13,769 nt of DNA from Haplosporangium gracile (lineage: Eukaryota; Mortierellomycota; Mortierellomycetes; Mortierellales; Mortierellaceae), in contig JAAAUF010000736.1 of NCBI GenBank assembly GCA_015499985.1, positions 7,274 to 21,042 on the forward strand. Reading direction: 5' to 3'. Below, in pieces: positions 1 to 8,700 of this stretch (position 1 is the first letter of the stretch; every line of letters starts with the position of its first letter). The translations under genes were made by a program, and so were the position numbers. The notes under the pieces were generated by a model that was given only the letters and a program-made list of their open reading frames with translations, was not told the origin of the DNA and did no database searches.

Positions 1-750
1 GGGGGGGGGGTAGGGGGGAGATGACTGCGGAGAGGAAGGTTGCAGTATCTGCGAATGAAATTCCCCGACACGCTGTCCTTGCTCCCAGCAAAACACACTG
101 CACCCCCCTGACTTCTTCCTACACTTTGCGCCGCCACGCACACATGTCCTCGTCTAAATGCAATGTAAAATGCATCAAGGCAAATAGACACCTACGCATC
201 ACTAATCTCCGTCTTCCGTTTGTATGCTGACCCTCAACCTCAAATCAAAAATCAATGCGGTAAGGCCAATGGATCAAAGAGGATGTCTTCGATCAGAACA
301 AGAAAAAAAAAACGAGATGAAGGGGCTTTTTTGCTTCTTTCTCTTCCTGTCTGTCTTCCATCTACAAATTCTACACTTATCAGTGAACCTAACCAAGCCT
401 CTCACCGGAAAACGGGTTTGTCAGATTTTCAGGCAGATGTGGAAGTAAGGCACGGGAGAGACAAGGGAGGATGAAGGGAAGCAGGAAAGGATCAACCATG
501 GGTCCACAAAAGGTCATTTTTTCCAACAGGTCGCATTTCAATGGTACATAGATACATGGACAGGATGAGCAAATCAATAAACAACAAGATACAATGTAAA
601 AAGTAGTAAAAGAAGCAGCAGCATCAAAAAAAAAAAAAAGACATGTGTATATCAGAAAAAGATACAGTGGTTTTTTCGGTGAAAAAAAAGCAAGGGTATG
701 AGGGAGTGCGTTGTACATGTGTTCTATTTTCCTACAGGGTGCGCTGCTGG
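1..750. other. Left flank, no gene seen
   Basis: No open frame here looks like a real protein on either strand. The stretch opens with a run of ten G, then TA and six more G, which suggests an assembly end rather than a biological boundary. It also holds A-runs near 301-310, 627-640 and 684-691. Most of positions 450-750 is probably the 3' untranslated region and downstream flank of the minus-strand transcription factor whose stop codon is at 751-753. I found no AATAAA for that gene on the minus strand in this interval. Confidence 0.6.
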
Positions 751-2781
751 TTAAGAGAGGATCCAGCCCATCTCCATCTTGATGGAACGCCCACGCTTGG
801 TGGTTAACGGAACACTCCGTGAGATGGGTTTCTCAATCAAATCCCAGGCATCGACGTTGGGCTCGTTGTACTTGCAGTCGATCTGGATAGGTTCCTCACC
901 ATCCCTTCCAACCTCAAACTCGCTCGGTGTAGAGGCAGGAGCAGAAACAGGGAGACGGATAGGGGCCAGTTCGGTTCTTGGTGATGAAAGATCCATCCTC
1001 ATCGAGGGAGAGCAGGGTGACGTAGGAGAAGTAAGCATTGAGGGCAATTTGATTGCCGAAGAAGAGGGCCAGTTGGAAGAGATTTTGAGTTGGGGCAACG
1101 TAAAGGACGATGATGATGGAGATGTCGTCGACTCTGAAACTGAGACTGTGTCTCTGGGGACATAGGAAGGCGAGTACGAGGGGGAATAGGCGATGCGAGC
1201 TGATTCGTCATGCTCGACCGTTGCAGACCGGGTCGACGTAGGTGGAGAAGCAAGCATAGACTTATTGTTGTGGTTCTCATATCCACCGTGGCTCACATTC
1301 GAGTAAGGGCAAGATCCAAGGGCCTGACCTTGCATAGCAGCAATCTGACAGCAGCACTGAGCCGTAGGCGGTGACTGCTGGGCGTATGTACTAGTATTAT
1401 TGCTGGAAGGAGAACCTGCTCTAACACTTGCCGAGGAAGGGGAGAGTTGGCAGAAAGAGGGGCGGGCATAGGGCGTGGCGTGGTTGTAGGGAGATTGACC
1501 ATTCTTCTGTGTACGTGGGCGCGAGCGGTCAGGCCGAGAGAAGGACGAGGGCATCCGTTGCGCCAAGGCGCGCTCCAGTTCCTTTTCATAATCGATGGTC
1601 TGGCCAGCACGACCGGGGTCCTGAGAGATCTCCATCTCTTTGGCCTTGAGGTAGGCAGCCAGGCCAAAGGTCTCGGCCATGTTCTGTTCATGGACGGTCT
1701 GGATATGTTTGCCGACTGCCTGGGCCCGCCAGATGGGCACGTTGACATTATTGTCCTCGATATCATCGCTGTCGGAGGAAAAGCGCCTGTAGACGGAGGC
1801 GGGGGCAGCGACGGGGACAGAGACGGAGGCTGGGTTTGAGTTTGAGATAGGAGGAAGAGAGGGGCGTGATGATGATTCCGAGAGCTGCACCTTGTCAACG
1901 TGATCGTTGATGTCCGAGAGTTCCATACACATGCTGCTGTTGCCATAGATACAGTCGGGCACAGGCTTTGTTGGTTTGGATGAAAGCTTGCGACGGTGGA
2001 TCTTGTGGATGCGGACACGGTCGATGGCTGTTGCTCCTATAGCTGCTGTTTTGTTGTTGATGTTCTTGGCCGATACTGCAAGGAGGAGGTTGGCACAGGA
2101 CTCTGCGTCGATACAGGAAGAAGTGGCAGACGACGACTCGGCCTTTGTCATCATACCTTTCCGGACTGAAGGGCTGTTGCTGTTGCTTGTTGACGGTGAT
2201 GACGACGAGTTGGGATTGGGTGAGGTGGCGGTCGTTGAAAGAGCATTGGCAGTATAATCGCCCGGGCAACTATTATTATTGTTATTATTGTTTTTGTTGT
2301 GGATGTTGTAGTGGATTATTGGGGGCGAAGGGGCGGAGGAAAAAGTAATTGTAGACGGAGAAGCTGCGGCAGAGACAGGAGAGGGAGAGGTACGAGAAGA
2401 AGGAGAGGAGGCGATGACGGGAGTAGCGGTGGAGGTGATAATGCCGGCGCCGTCCTTTCTGATTTTGGGGTTGTTGATGTGTCGCTGGAACTGGCGAATG
2501 TCGAGCTGAACAGAGGTGAGTTCACGGTAGGAGCACTCGACGTTGTGTTTTTGGCAGCGGGAGCAGGGTTCCTTGCGGTCACACTTTACTTTTTTTGTGC
2601 GGCAGCGGAGGCAGGACGAGTAGACCTTGAGTCGACGGAGGTCATAAGCGATCTTGTTGTTGTTGATTGAGTCCGAGGACTCTTCTGGGTGAAGTTGGTT
2701 GTGATTGTGATTAGAGGTAGACGAGTTGTCTGATTGGTGCTGATGTTGGTGCGGGGACAGTTGGAGGATGGAGGACGCCAT
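751..2781 (-). CDS. Zn2Cys6 zinc-cluster transcription factor, 676 aa, intronless
   Basis: This is a fungal nuclear DNA-binding regulator of the Gal4 zinc-cluster type. Residues 57-83 show the full signature C-X2-C-X6-C-X5-C-X2-C-X6-C (Cys57, 60, 67, 73, 76, 83), with the basic KK-V-K segment and the Pro before Cys73 typical of the family. These six cysteines hold two zinc ions and usually contact CGG triplets. The N-terminus before it is rich in His, Gln, Asn and Ser. After it come long Ser/Pro/Thr/Asn-rich stretches, including a run of seven Asn at about 164-170. More ordered-looking, charged blocks lie at about 335-410 (acidic, then YEKELERALAQRM) and at 598-676. I see no fungal_trans (PF04082) middle domain, so the regulated pathway cannot be named. 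The ATG at 2781 has a good context (G at -3, G at +4), and the TAA is at 751-753. The frame is open throughout, so no intron is needed. The zinc cluster is nearly certain; the specific role is unknown. Confidence 0.93.
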   Translation of the reverse strand: MASSILQLSPHQHQHQSDNSSTSNHNHNQLHPEESSDSINNNKIAYDLRRLKVYSSCLRCRTKKVKCDRKEPCSRCQKHNVECSYRELTSVQLDIRQFQRHINNPKIRKDGAGIITSTATPVIASSPSSRTSPSPVSAAASPSTITFSSAPSPPIIHYNIHNKNNNNNNNSCPGDYTANALSTTATSPNPNSSSSPSTSNSNSPSVRKGMMTKAESSSATSSCIDAESCANLLLAVSAKNINNKTAAIGATAIDRVRIHKIHRRKLSSKPTKPVPDCIYGNSSMCMELSDINDHVDKVQLSESSSRPSLPPISNSNPASVSVPVAAPASVYRRFSSDSDDIEDNNVNVPIWRAQAVGKHIQTVHEQNMAETFGLAAYLKAKEMEISQDPGRAGQTIDYEKELERALAQRMPSSFSRPDRSRPRTQKNGQSPYNHATPYARPSFCQLSPSSASVRAGSPSSNNTSTYAQQSPPTAQCCCQIAAMQGQALGSCPYSNVSHGGYENHNNKSMLASPPTSTRSATVEHDESARIAYSPSYSPSYVPRDTVSVSESTTSPSSSSFTLPQLKISSNWPSSSAIKLPSMLTSPTSPCSPSMRMDLSSPRTELAPIRLPVSAPASTPSEFEVGRDGEEPIQIDCKYNEPNVDAWDLIEKPISRSVPLTTKRGRSIKMEMGWILS
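2533..2613 (-). other. Zn2Cys6 binuclear cluster region
   Basis: This is the coding segment for Cys57 to Cys83 of the transcription factor. The spacing C-2-C-6-C-5-C-2-C-6-C matches the canonical fungal binuclear zinc cluster exactly, and none of the six ligands is missing. Lys and Arg residues sit between the second and third cysteines, where the family places its DNA contacts. Confidence 0.95.
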
Positions 2782-2789
2782 TGCTAATG

Positions 2790-3060
2790 TTAATTTATCT
2801 TATTGTTGTGGCTGTTGGAGTGTAGGGAAGTGGGTAAGAAAGTGAAAGAGTGCTGAAAGAGGAAAGGAGAGAGCGAGTGAATGAAGGTAGTTGTAGTGTG
2901 GGTATGGATATGGGTATGTGTATGGGTATGAGTATGAGTGTGTGAAGAAAGGGAATGGGAGATCAGGAAGGTGAAGGGGAAGAGGAGGAAGCGTAAGAGG
3001 TAAACAAAACGGAAAAGTGGAGAAGAAAAAAGGGAAAAAGGAAAAAAGAAAAGGCCCGAA
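2790..3060 (-). promoter_or_regulatory. Polypyrimidine 5' leader/proximal promoter of the Zn2Cys6 gene
   Basis: Read on the minus strand, about 240 bases upstream of the start codon are almost all C and T (purines on the plus strand). They include a CA/TACCC-type microsatellite opposite plus positions 2895-2945. Long CT tracts just upstream of or within 5' leaders are a common fungal promoter feature. No clear TATA box is visible near it, and the transcription start cannot be fixed from sequence alone. Confidence 0.4.
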
Positions 3061-4044
3061 GTTATGACTTTTTTTTCCCCCTCGTCGTTTCTATTCCTGG
3101 TGTTCGGCCTCCGAAGGCTCAATCTGATAACAACACATCATCAATCCACTGGTCCATTGGACTCGATACACATGGGGCGATATTGCATTTCTGCGCTTTT
3201 TTCGTTTTTTTACCTTTTATTTTGCCCCATCTGTCCGAGGTTGCCATGGAGGAAAAAAAGGGAAAGCAATTATACTCCCATTCATATTCTCCCCTTCCTC
3301 GGCTCATAATAACAGCCATGCTGTCTACTTTGTCTTTACCACTCCTCTTTGTTTCTTCCTCGGCAATATCCTCCAATTGTCACCCAGTTTAAAAACATAT
3401 TATGTGTGAGTCGCATCCCATTCTCGGACTCACTCACTCATTCCATTGCATGTTGCATGTAGGCATACACCTACTCGCTCTCCTATTTCCTTTTCTCGGA
3501 ATAGCCGACCGACCCATGAATGAATGTCCGAGATCTGTAGAGTCGTGTCATGTCATATCTATTATGTGTTTGTTGTATGTATCTGGTTGTCCTGGTGCGC
3601 GTCGGCTCTTTGATGTCATGCACACCACATACAACTCACTTATCGACAACCAATTGAACCCATTTCAAGCAAACAGTTCCCATGAAAAAAACAAATGTGT
3701 CAAACAGCCAAGACACAAGCAAGAAACTGCAGTAACCGACCTTGTCAACTCGCTAAAAAAGTAAATAACGACAGTCATTCTCATCCTTTCAACACATACA
3801 CCCACGATACACTCGCCAAAGCACCCGTCTCTTTTTTTTGAGCGAATTAAATATCGCAATGAAAAAGAGAGCGAGAAAGAGTACCTTACAAGGTCCAGTT
3901 TTGCATGTCAAAACAACAACACACGTACTTTTCAATTCATACTCCACTTCTTGCCTTACTTGCCTGTTGTTTGCCTACACATCCACTTTTTCTCTCGACA
4001 TCTCTTTTGTGGAAAAAGCGACCGCTTCTTCTTCCTTTTCGGAT

Positions 4045-4067
4045 GGTCGGAACTCAAAAATCCGACC
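4045..4067. promoter_or_regulatory. Palindromic CGG-N11-CCG site (Gal4-type spacing)
   Basis: GGTCGGA and TCCGACC form perfect 7-bp inverted arms around nine bases (ACTCAAAAA). Embedded in them is CGG-N11-CCG, the triplet orientation and spacing that Gal4-type Zn2Cys6 dimers bind. A further CGG at 4040-4042 lies five bases upstream of the first half-site. The site is in the region between a Zn2Cys6 gene and SPT7. Binding is an inference; CGG-N11-CCG alone is expected about once per 4 kb by chance. Confidence 0.35.
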
Positions 4068-4258
4068 CTTTGCCTTTTCCCTTTTTCCTTTCCCTTTCCT
4101 CCTTTGTGCACCTCTAATAAACCGCACGTTTTTTTTTATCAGATCTTGACATTTTCATCCATGGGATGATTTCTTACTTTCCCTTTCCCTTTTCCTTCCC
4201 TTCCCTACCCTCCCTCACTCCCCCTCTCTCTTTCAAGTGTACTCTGGTTTCTGTAATT

Positions 4259-4309
4259 GAGCATCCATTATTGGGTCTCATATTGATGCTCTTGAACGGC
4301 TAATATATA
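4259..4309. promoter_or_regulatory. Inverted repeat GAGCATC-N19-GATGCTC followed by TATATA
   Basis: Perfect 7-bp arms lie at 4259-4265 and 4285-4291. A TATATA follows at 4304-4309, before a short plus-strand ATG frame of 72 codons at 4321-4539 that I do not believe is a gene. This could be a core promoter for an unannotated noncoding transcript, or chance. Confidence 0.15.
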
Positions 4310-5107
4310 GAAAAGCCGACATGGCTGCATCAAAAGAGAAAGAGTATTGTCGAAGAAAAATAGACGAGCCAATTAAAGACGGATTTCCTCCCGTTTCTTA
4401 TCAGATTTTTTTCGGCGTCCTCCAAAAAAAGTGGACTGCCCTGGCGTCACTTTCTTCGTGCAACCATGTCAAAAGATGGAGGGAGGAAGACATGTATATA
4501 TTCCATAGTCATTTGTCTTCTCCCCTCCACTCCCTCTAAAGAGCAAGCTCACTTTATACCATAATTGGGCAGATCTTCTTCAGAATAAAAAAAAAGTATG
4601 GGTCACAGTTTGCCTTTTGAAACACCCACATGTCCTGGAAAGAAATGGGCTATCCGGGGAGCTCGACCGAAGAGAGAGAGAGAGTAAACAAAACTATGCA
4701 AGAGGAGCTCGGAGGAGACCTTCTCCTTTTGTGCATGCGAATTGAAACCTTTTTTTTTTTGGTAAGCGGGGCGGGCGGAGAGTGATGCACTGTTTTTGGT
4801 TTGTCAGGACCGACCATTAGACCCACACACGCCGGGCAGATACATGTACGAGGTCTTTGGAGAGAGGAATAAGGGTTGTTGGTTTCGTGCGGACTTGACA
4901 CGACCGCGCTTACTCTTACAAGGGCTACTCTACATTTAGGCAATAGAGGCGCGACACCATCGGCATAGTATTTTTAACATTGGCGCCACTCTACATGACT
5001 TGTATATCTAAGGCAGTTCCAAGGAATTGACCTCGCCCGTTGACTGATTAAAGAATAGTGAAGTTCAAAGAATGCGATCAATTGAGTACAGAGATGTCAT
5101 AATAAAT

Positions 5108-5113
5108 CACGTG
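5108..5113. promoter_or_regulatory. E-box CACGTG upstream of SPT7
   Basis: A perfect CACGTG, the usual target of bHLH proteins such as yeast Cbf1 and Pho4, lies about 330 bases upstream of the TATA-like box of SPT7. A CCAAT (5221-5225) lies between them. The assignment as a functional site is inference from position only. Confidence 0.25.
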
Positions 5114-5441
5114 CAATCAGACTCAATTTCCTCGAACAAGCAACCCTTTCCCCGCAGGCCTCTGTGTATGGAGTGTGTTATGTGAGTGCCTGCACTCTTT
5201 TTCTTGTTTCTTTCATCGACCCAATTGCCTGCAGACGCCACCCTTCTACTCACTCGGTCTAAGTGAACGACGATTGTCTTGACTTGCGGACGGCCCAGGA
5301 CAAACACCATTTCAACTACAAGAAGAAGACTATCGCCTCTCTCACCAAGAACAACAAACAGCCACAGTACAAGTAGCCAACACAGGACAGGGCACAACAA
5401 TCATTTCCAACCAACCAACCAGCCAACCGTCCAGGGCTCAC

Positions 5442-5725
5442 TTTATATTTTTCGTGGATCGTCAGTCCCATCACCACACTCACCCTTTTATTAATCAACT
5501 ACAACCACCACGACGCGCCTCTTTCTTTTTTCTTTTCCTTTTTTCTTTTTCTTTTCTTTTAACACAACGCCACCGGCAGTCATCACTCTCACCCTCCTTT
5601 GTCTTTCAACATCCCTCCCTCTTTGATTCGTTTCTTTCAACAAAGACGACGACAACAGACCCCTGGAAGATTTGCTCAGCGCGACGACGAATGAACACCG
5701 CCCAGCCAGCAACACCAGGAGTCCA
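5442..5725 (+). promoter_or_regulatory. SPT7 core promoter and pyrimidine-rich 5' leader
   Basis: A TATA-like TTTATATTT at 5442-5450 is followed by C/A-rich sequence and then an almost pure CT tract at about 5519-5562, the usual layout near transcription starts in filamentous fungi. Tandem CCAA units (5408-5428) lie just upstream. The only ATG between the TATA-like box and the SPT7 start is at 5691 and opens a short uORF. Confidence 0.4.
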
Positions 5726-5729
5726 ATGA
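5691..5729 (+). CDS. uORF, 12 codons, overlapping the SPT7 start as ATGA
   Basis: The first ATG of the SPT7 leader opens a 12-codon frame (MNTAQPATPGVQ). Its TGA (5727-5729) overlaps the SPT7 ATG (5726-5728). Such an ATGA overlap puts a terminating ribosome directly on the main start codon, so SPT7 translation would depend on leaky scanning or reinitiation. Both ATGs have weak contexts (C at -3). Translation of the peptide is not shown by the sequence. It matters only if the transcript starts upstream of 5691, which the TATA-like box at 5442 suggests. Confidence 0.4.
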   Translation: MNTAQPATPGVQ

Positions 5730-8700
5730 GTTTATTTTCAAGCGAGCCACTCGAGACGGATCCCACTACTGCCCTGCTGGCTTCACCCATGTCCGTTTCC
5801 AACCACGATACCGACCACACAGGACACGAGGAACCAATGGACATAAGTTACGACTCCCTCTTTGGAGGACCAGAGTCTTCAGCCCCGTCGTCAGAACAAC
5901 AGGAACGTCTTCTTCGGATTCTTAACGATCCATCCTCCAACAGCCAAGCCCGCCTCACCTTCAATGTCGCTCACGAAATGAACTCGAGGAAACTCTGGCG
6001 CTTTTACTTGTCCGAAGACGAGCACACAATTTTTGAGGCTGCCCTGACAAGCATTGACACCTGGAGGAGCTTCATCTCTCTCGACGAAGGATTCAGCGAC
6101 CAGTACGACGACATCAAGAGACAGCAACAACCACAGGAGCGACAGGATCCATTACCAGAGATTGTCGAATCTGTACCAATACCGGACACCACCAATGTCA
6201 ACCTAAATAACAGCACCCTTTCAGAGCTCCCGGATCGATCACTCGATCACATCAAGCAAGAAGTTCTGGATCCGGATCAAGGCTATTTTGGATTGGAAAC
6301 AACAGTTATCAAGAAGGAGGGCTCCTTGTCAGTACGCAACTCGCCCTCTGTATCGACACCTCCAATCACCACCCCCAATGGCCAACTGCGGACGCATCAT
6401 ACCCCTCGCCTGGAAGGCTCACCTTCCGTTAAAACACCTCGAGGTTCTCCGGCACCGAATGGACCCATAAAATCCGACGCGACTATTAATCCAGCGCATT
6501 CATCTACATCGACAGAGGTCATGCCTCCACCCTCCATCTCTACGACAGCCTTCCGGTCACGCGTCATGGTTTTTGAACAATTGCTCCCGGCATTGTATCC
6601 GAATCACGGAGGATGCTGTCACCCAACTGTCGATATTTCGGAGCTCAAGGACAAGGATATCTCACAGTATGCCAAATCCTCGCAGCCTTCCGCCATGACA
6701 ATAGATGATGGTCCTTTGGGACGGAAACGAGTACTAGATGATGACGAAGACTATGATGCAGACATGGAGGCTGCTCCCAAGCAAATCAAGGACAGCAACG
6801 TAATTCCCAACAAGCCTACAGCAGGATCATCCAAGGATGCAGAGTCAAAACCCGCGCCCTGTAAGTCATTCTGCCTTGTGTTCATATGCATTGTGCAAAA
6901 GATGTTTTTCAACGACCGTGGTTGTCGATGCTAACATTTTATTATATTTCATTTTGCATCTTATGAATTAAGCACCGGAGAACGCGCCACTCCGACTTCC
7001 GATTCACCACATCTACTACACACTGGAGTACGACATGGATGCCATGATTGAGCAGCAACAATTGGAAGAAGCGGACAAAAATATCCAAGAGGAACAAGAG
7101 AACCAGCCTGGAAACAGTTTGGTGACAGACAACATGCTGACACAACTCGGAGCAGGAAGCGTGAGCATGAAATACCTCTTGGGTGCAATCGAATCCAATC
7201 GTGCAGCAACAGGTCTTACCGACCGTGAGTTGCGGACTCTACTTTCCGACGTCCGACCAAACCGATCCAAATGGGCTAACGAGGACAGAGTCGGCCAGGA
7301 AGAGCTGTATGAGGGCTGCGAGCGAATTTTGACAGAGTTGCGTAACTATACCGAGCACTCGCTCCCCTTCCTCAACAAGGTCAACAAACGCGAGGCACCT
7401 GACTATTTCCAGGTCATCAAGACGCCGATGGATCTGGGAACTGTCCTCAAGAAACTCAAGTCATTTGCGTACCAGAGCAAGCAGCAGTTTGCGGACGACC
7501 TTTATCTCATTTATCAGAACTGCATGACATACAACTCTGACCCCGCCAGCTACTACCGGAAACACGCTATTGCTATGAAGAAAAGGACTCAACAGCTGCT
7601 GGAGACCGTTCAGGATGTCACCATTCGCGACAGAGCCGAGGTCGAAGCAGAGGCGGAGGAGAGTGATGAGGAGACCGAGAGTCAGACGGGTCGGCCGAAT
7701 GAGGCCGCTAAGGGTTTGGGCCGGAAGGAACAAAAATCGTCCAAGACCGTGCATGGCGCCAACGGAGAGCCCAACACATCCAAGCACCATACTGCTCAGC
7801 GCGGTGCAGCAGCCGGTCAGCACGGTTCCGAAACGCCCAAGATTACCATGGATATCGACTCAGTGGCCAACGCAACACCCACCCGCGAAACGAGTCGCGA
7901 GCCCTCTACCATGGATTCCATCGAGACGCCACTACTTCAGGGAGGTTTATTTGGTCATGGTCGCGCCGGAACTCCTAACGGACTGTCACTTCACTCTCCG
8001 GCTCGTCATCGGATGATGAGGGCATCAGTCCCAGTCGAGATTGATCTGGAGCAGGAGGAGAAGGATATTGCTGCAGAGCTGAGGGCAAGCAGAGGCGACA
8101 TTCTGTTTCAAGAGTGGAAGGAAAAGACCAAGAAGGTGCGCGCTAAGATTTGTTCCACTCGGGAAAGCCAACAGTCTTTGCCCTTTGAGGATCGTTTTGC
8201 TCTAGAGAGAACACCCTGGGAGATGAAAAAGTCAAATGACATTGATCAGGCACACGACAACGTCTTTGATTCTCTCACACTCAGGAGGCGGAAGAAGAAG
8301 AAAAAGAAGACGGGCTTTCGAGGTCGAGCAGCGTCTGCAGTAGCAGCAGATGAAGAGTCCTTGGATTCCTATGAGGACGTCTATGGAGAGAGCGAAAGCG
8401 ACGAAGAGGAAGAAGACGAGGAAGACTTTGCACGTGACTTGTTTGCTCCGCCCAAGATTAAGGAGGAGGATCTGGACAAGAAGAAGACTAAGAAAGTCAA
8501 CGAGGTCTTCCTGCCCGAATACGCGGTTCGGTCTGGTCTGCCCGAGGTTCCAGGGCGAGGGCACGAGCGGTTGGATGATCCCGAATTGGCGCGGAAGTTG
8601 TTTGATGAAACAGAGATATCTGTGTAAGTTTTTTTCTTGTCGTTGCTTTACACGATGATGTCTTCGCAGCTCGAAGGTTAATATTAATATGCTTCATAAT

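Larger units (their letters stand above)
3061..5440. other. Divergent intergenic region, no convincing gene
   Basis: About 2.4 kb separates the two leaders. Short open frames occur on both strands, the longest about 120 codons at 3402-3764, but none shows a recognisable domain or biased composition. No tRNA-like B-box (GGTTCGANTCC on either strand) was found. The region has pyrimidine-rich plus-strand stretches (about 4070-4130 and 4180-4240), a GA microsatellite (about 4671-4685), two perfect 7-bp inverted repeats (4045-4067 and 4259-4291), a TATATA (4304-4309), a CCAAT (5221-5225) and a CACGTG (5108-5113). It is best read as the shared upstream region of the two divergent genes. Confidence 0.5.

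Noticed and set aside
576..581. Plus-strand AATAAA
   Set aside because: No plus-strand gene lies upstream for it to serve; an A/T-rich chance match.
1293..2018. 241-codon minus-strand frame inside the zinc cluster gene
   Set aside because: It is an alternative frame of the Ser/Pro-rich coding sequence and arises from composition; the main frame carries the recognisable domain.
2895..2945. TATGGG/TGTG-type repeat as possible telomeric sequence
   Set aside because: The units are irregular, are internal to a gene leader, and do not match the fungal TTAGGG repeat.
3402..3764. 120-codon plus-strand open frame in the intergenic region
   Set aside because: No recognisable motif, irregular composition with scattered Cys/His, and no promoter or poly(A) signal clearly tied to it; the length is within chance for this region.
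4321..4539. 72-codon ATG frame just after a TATATA
   Set aside because: The ATG lies only about 12 bases after the TATA-like box, too close for a transcription start between them, and the protein shows no family features.
5627..5725. N-terminal extension of SPT7 upstream of ATG 5726
   Set aside because: The frame is open back to the TGA at 5624 but contains no ATG, and no good donor/acceptor pair would add an upstream coding exon.
2782..5725. CRISPR array, tRNA or rRNA in the intergenic region
   Set aside because: No regular direct repeats with spacers, no A-box/B-box pair and no rRNA-like sequence were seen, and CRISPR is not expected in a fungus.
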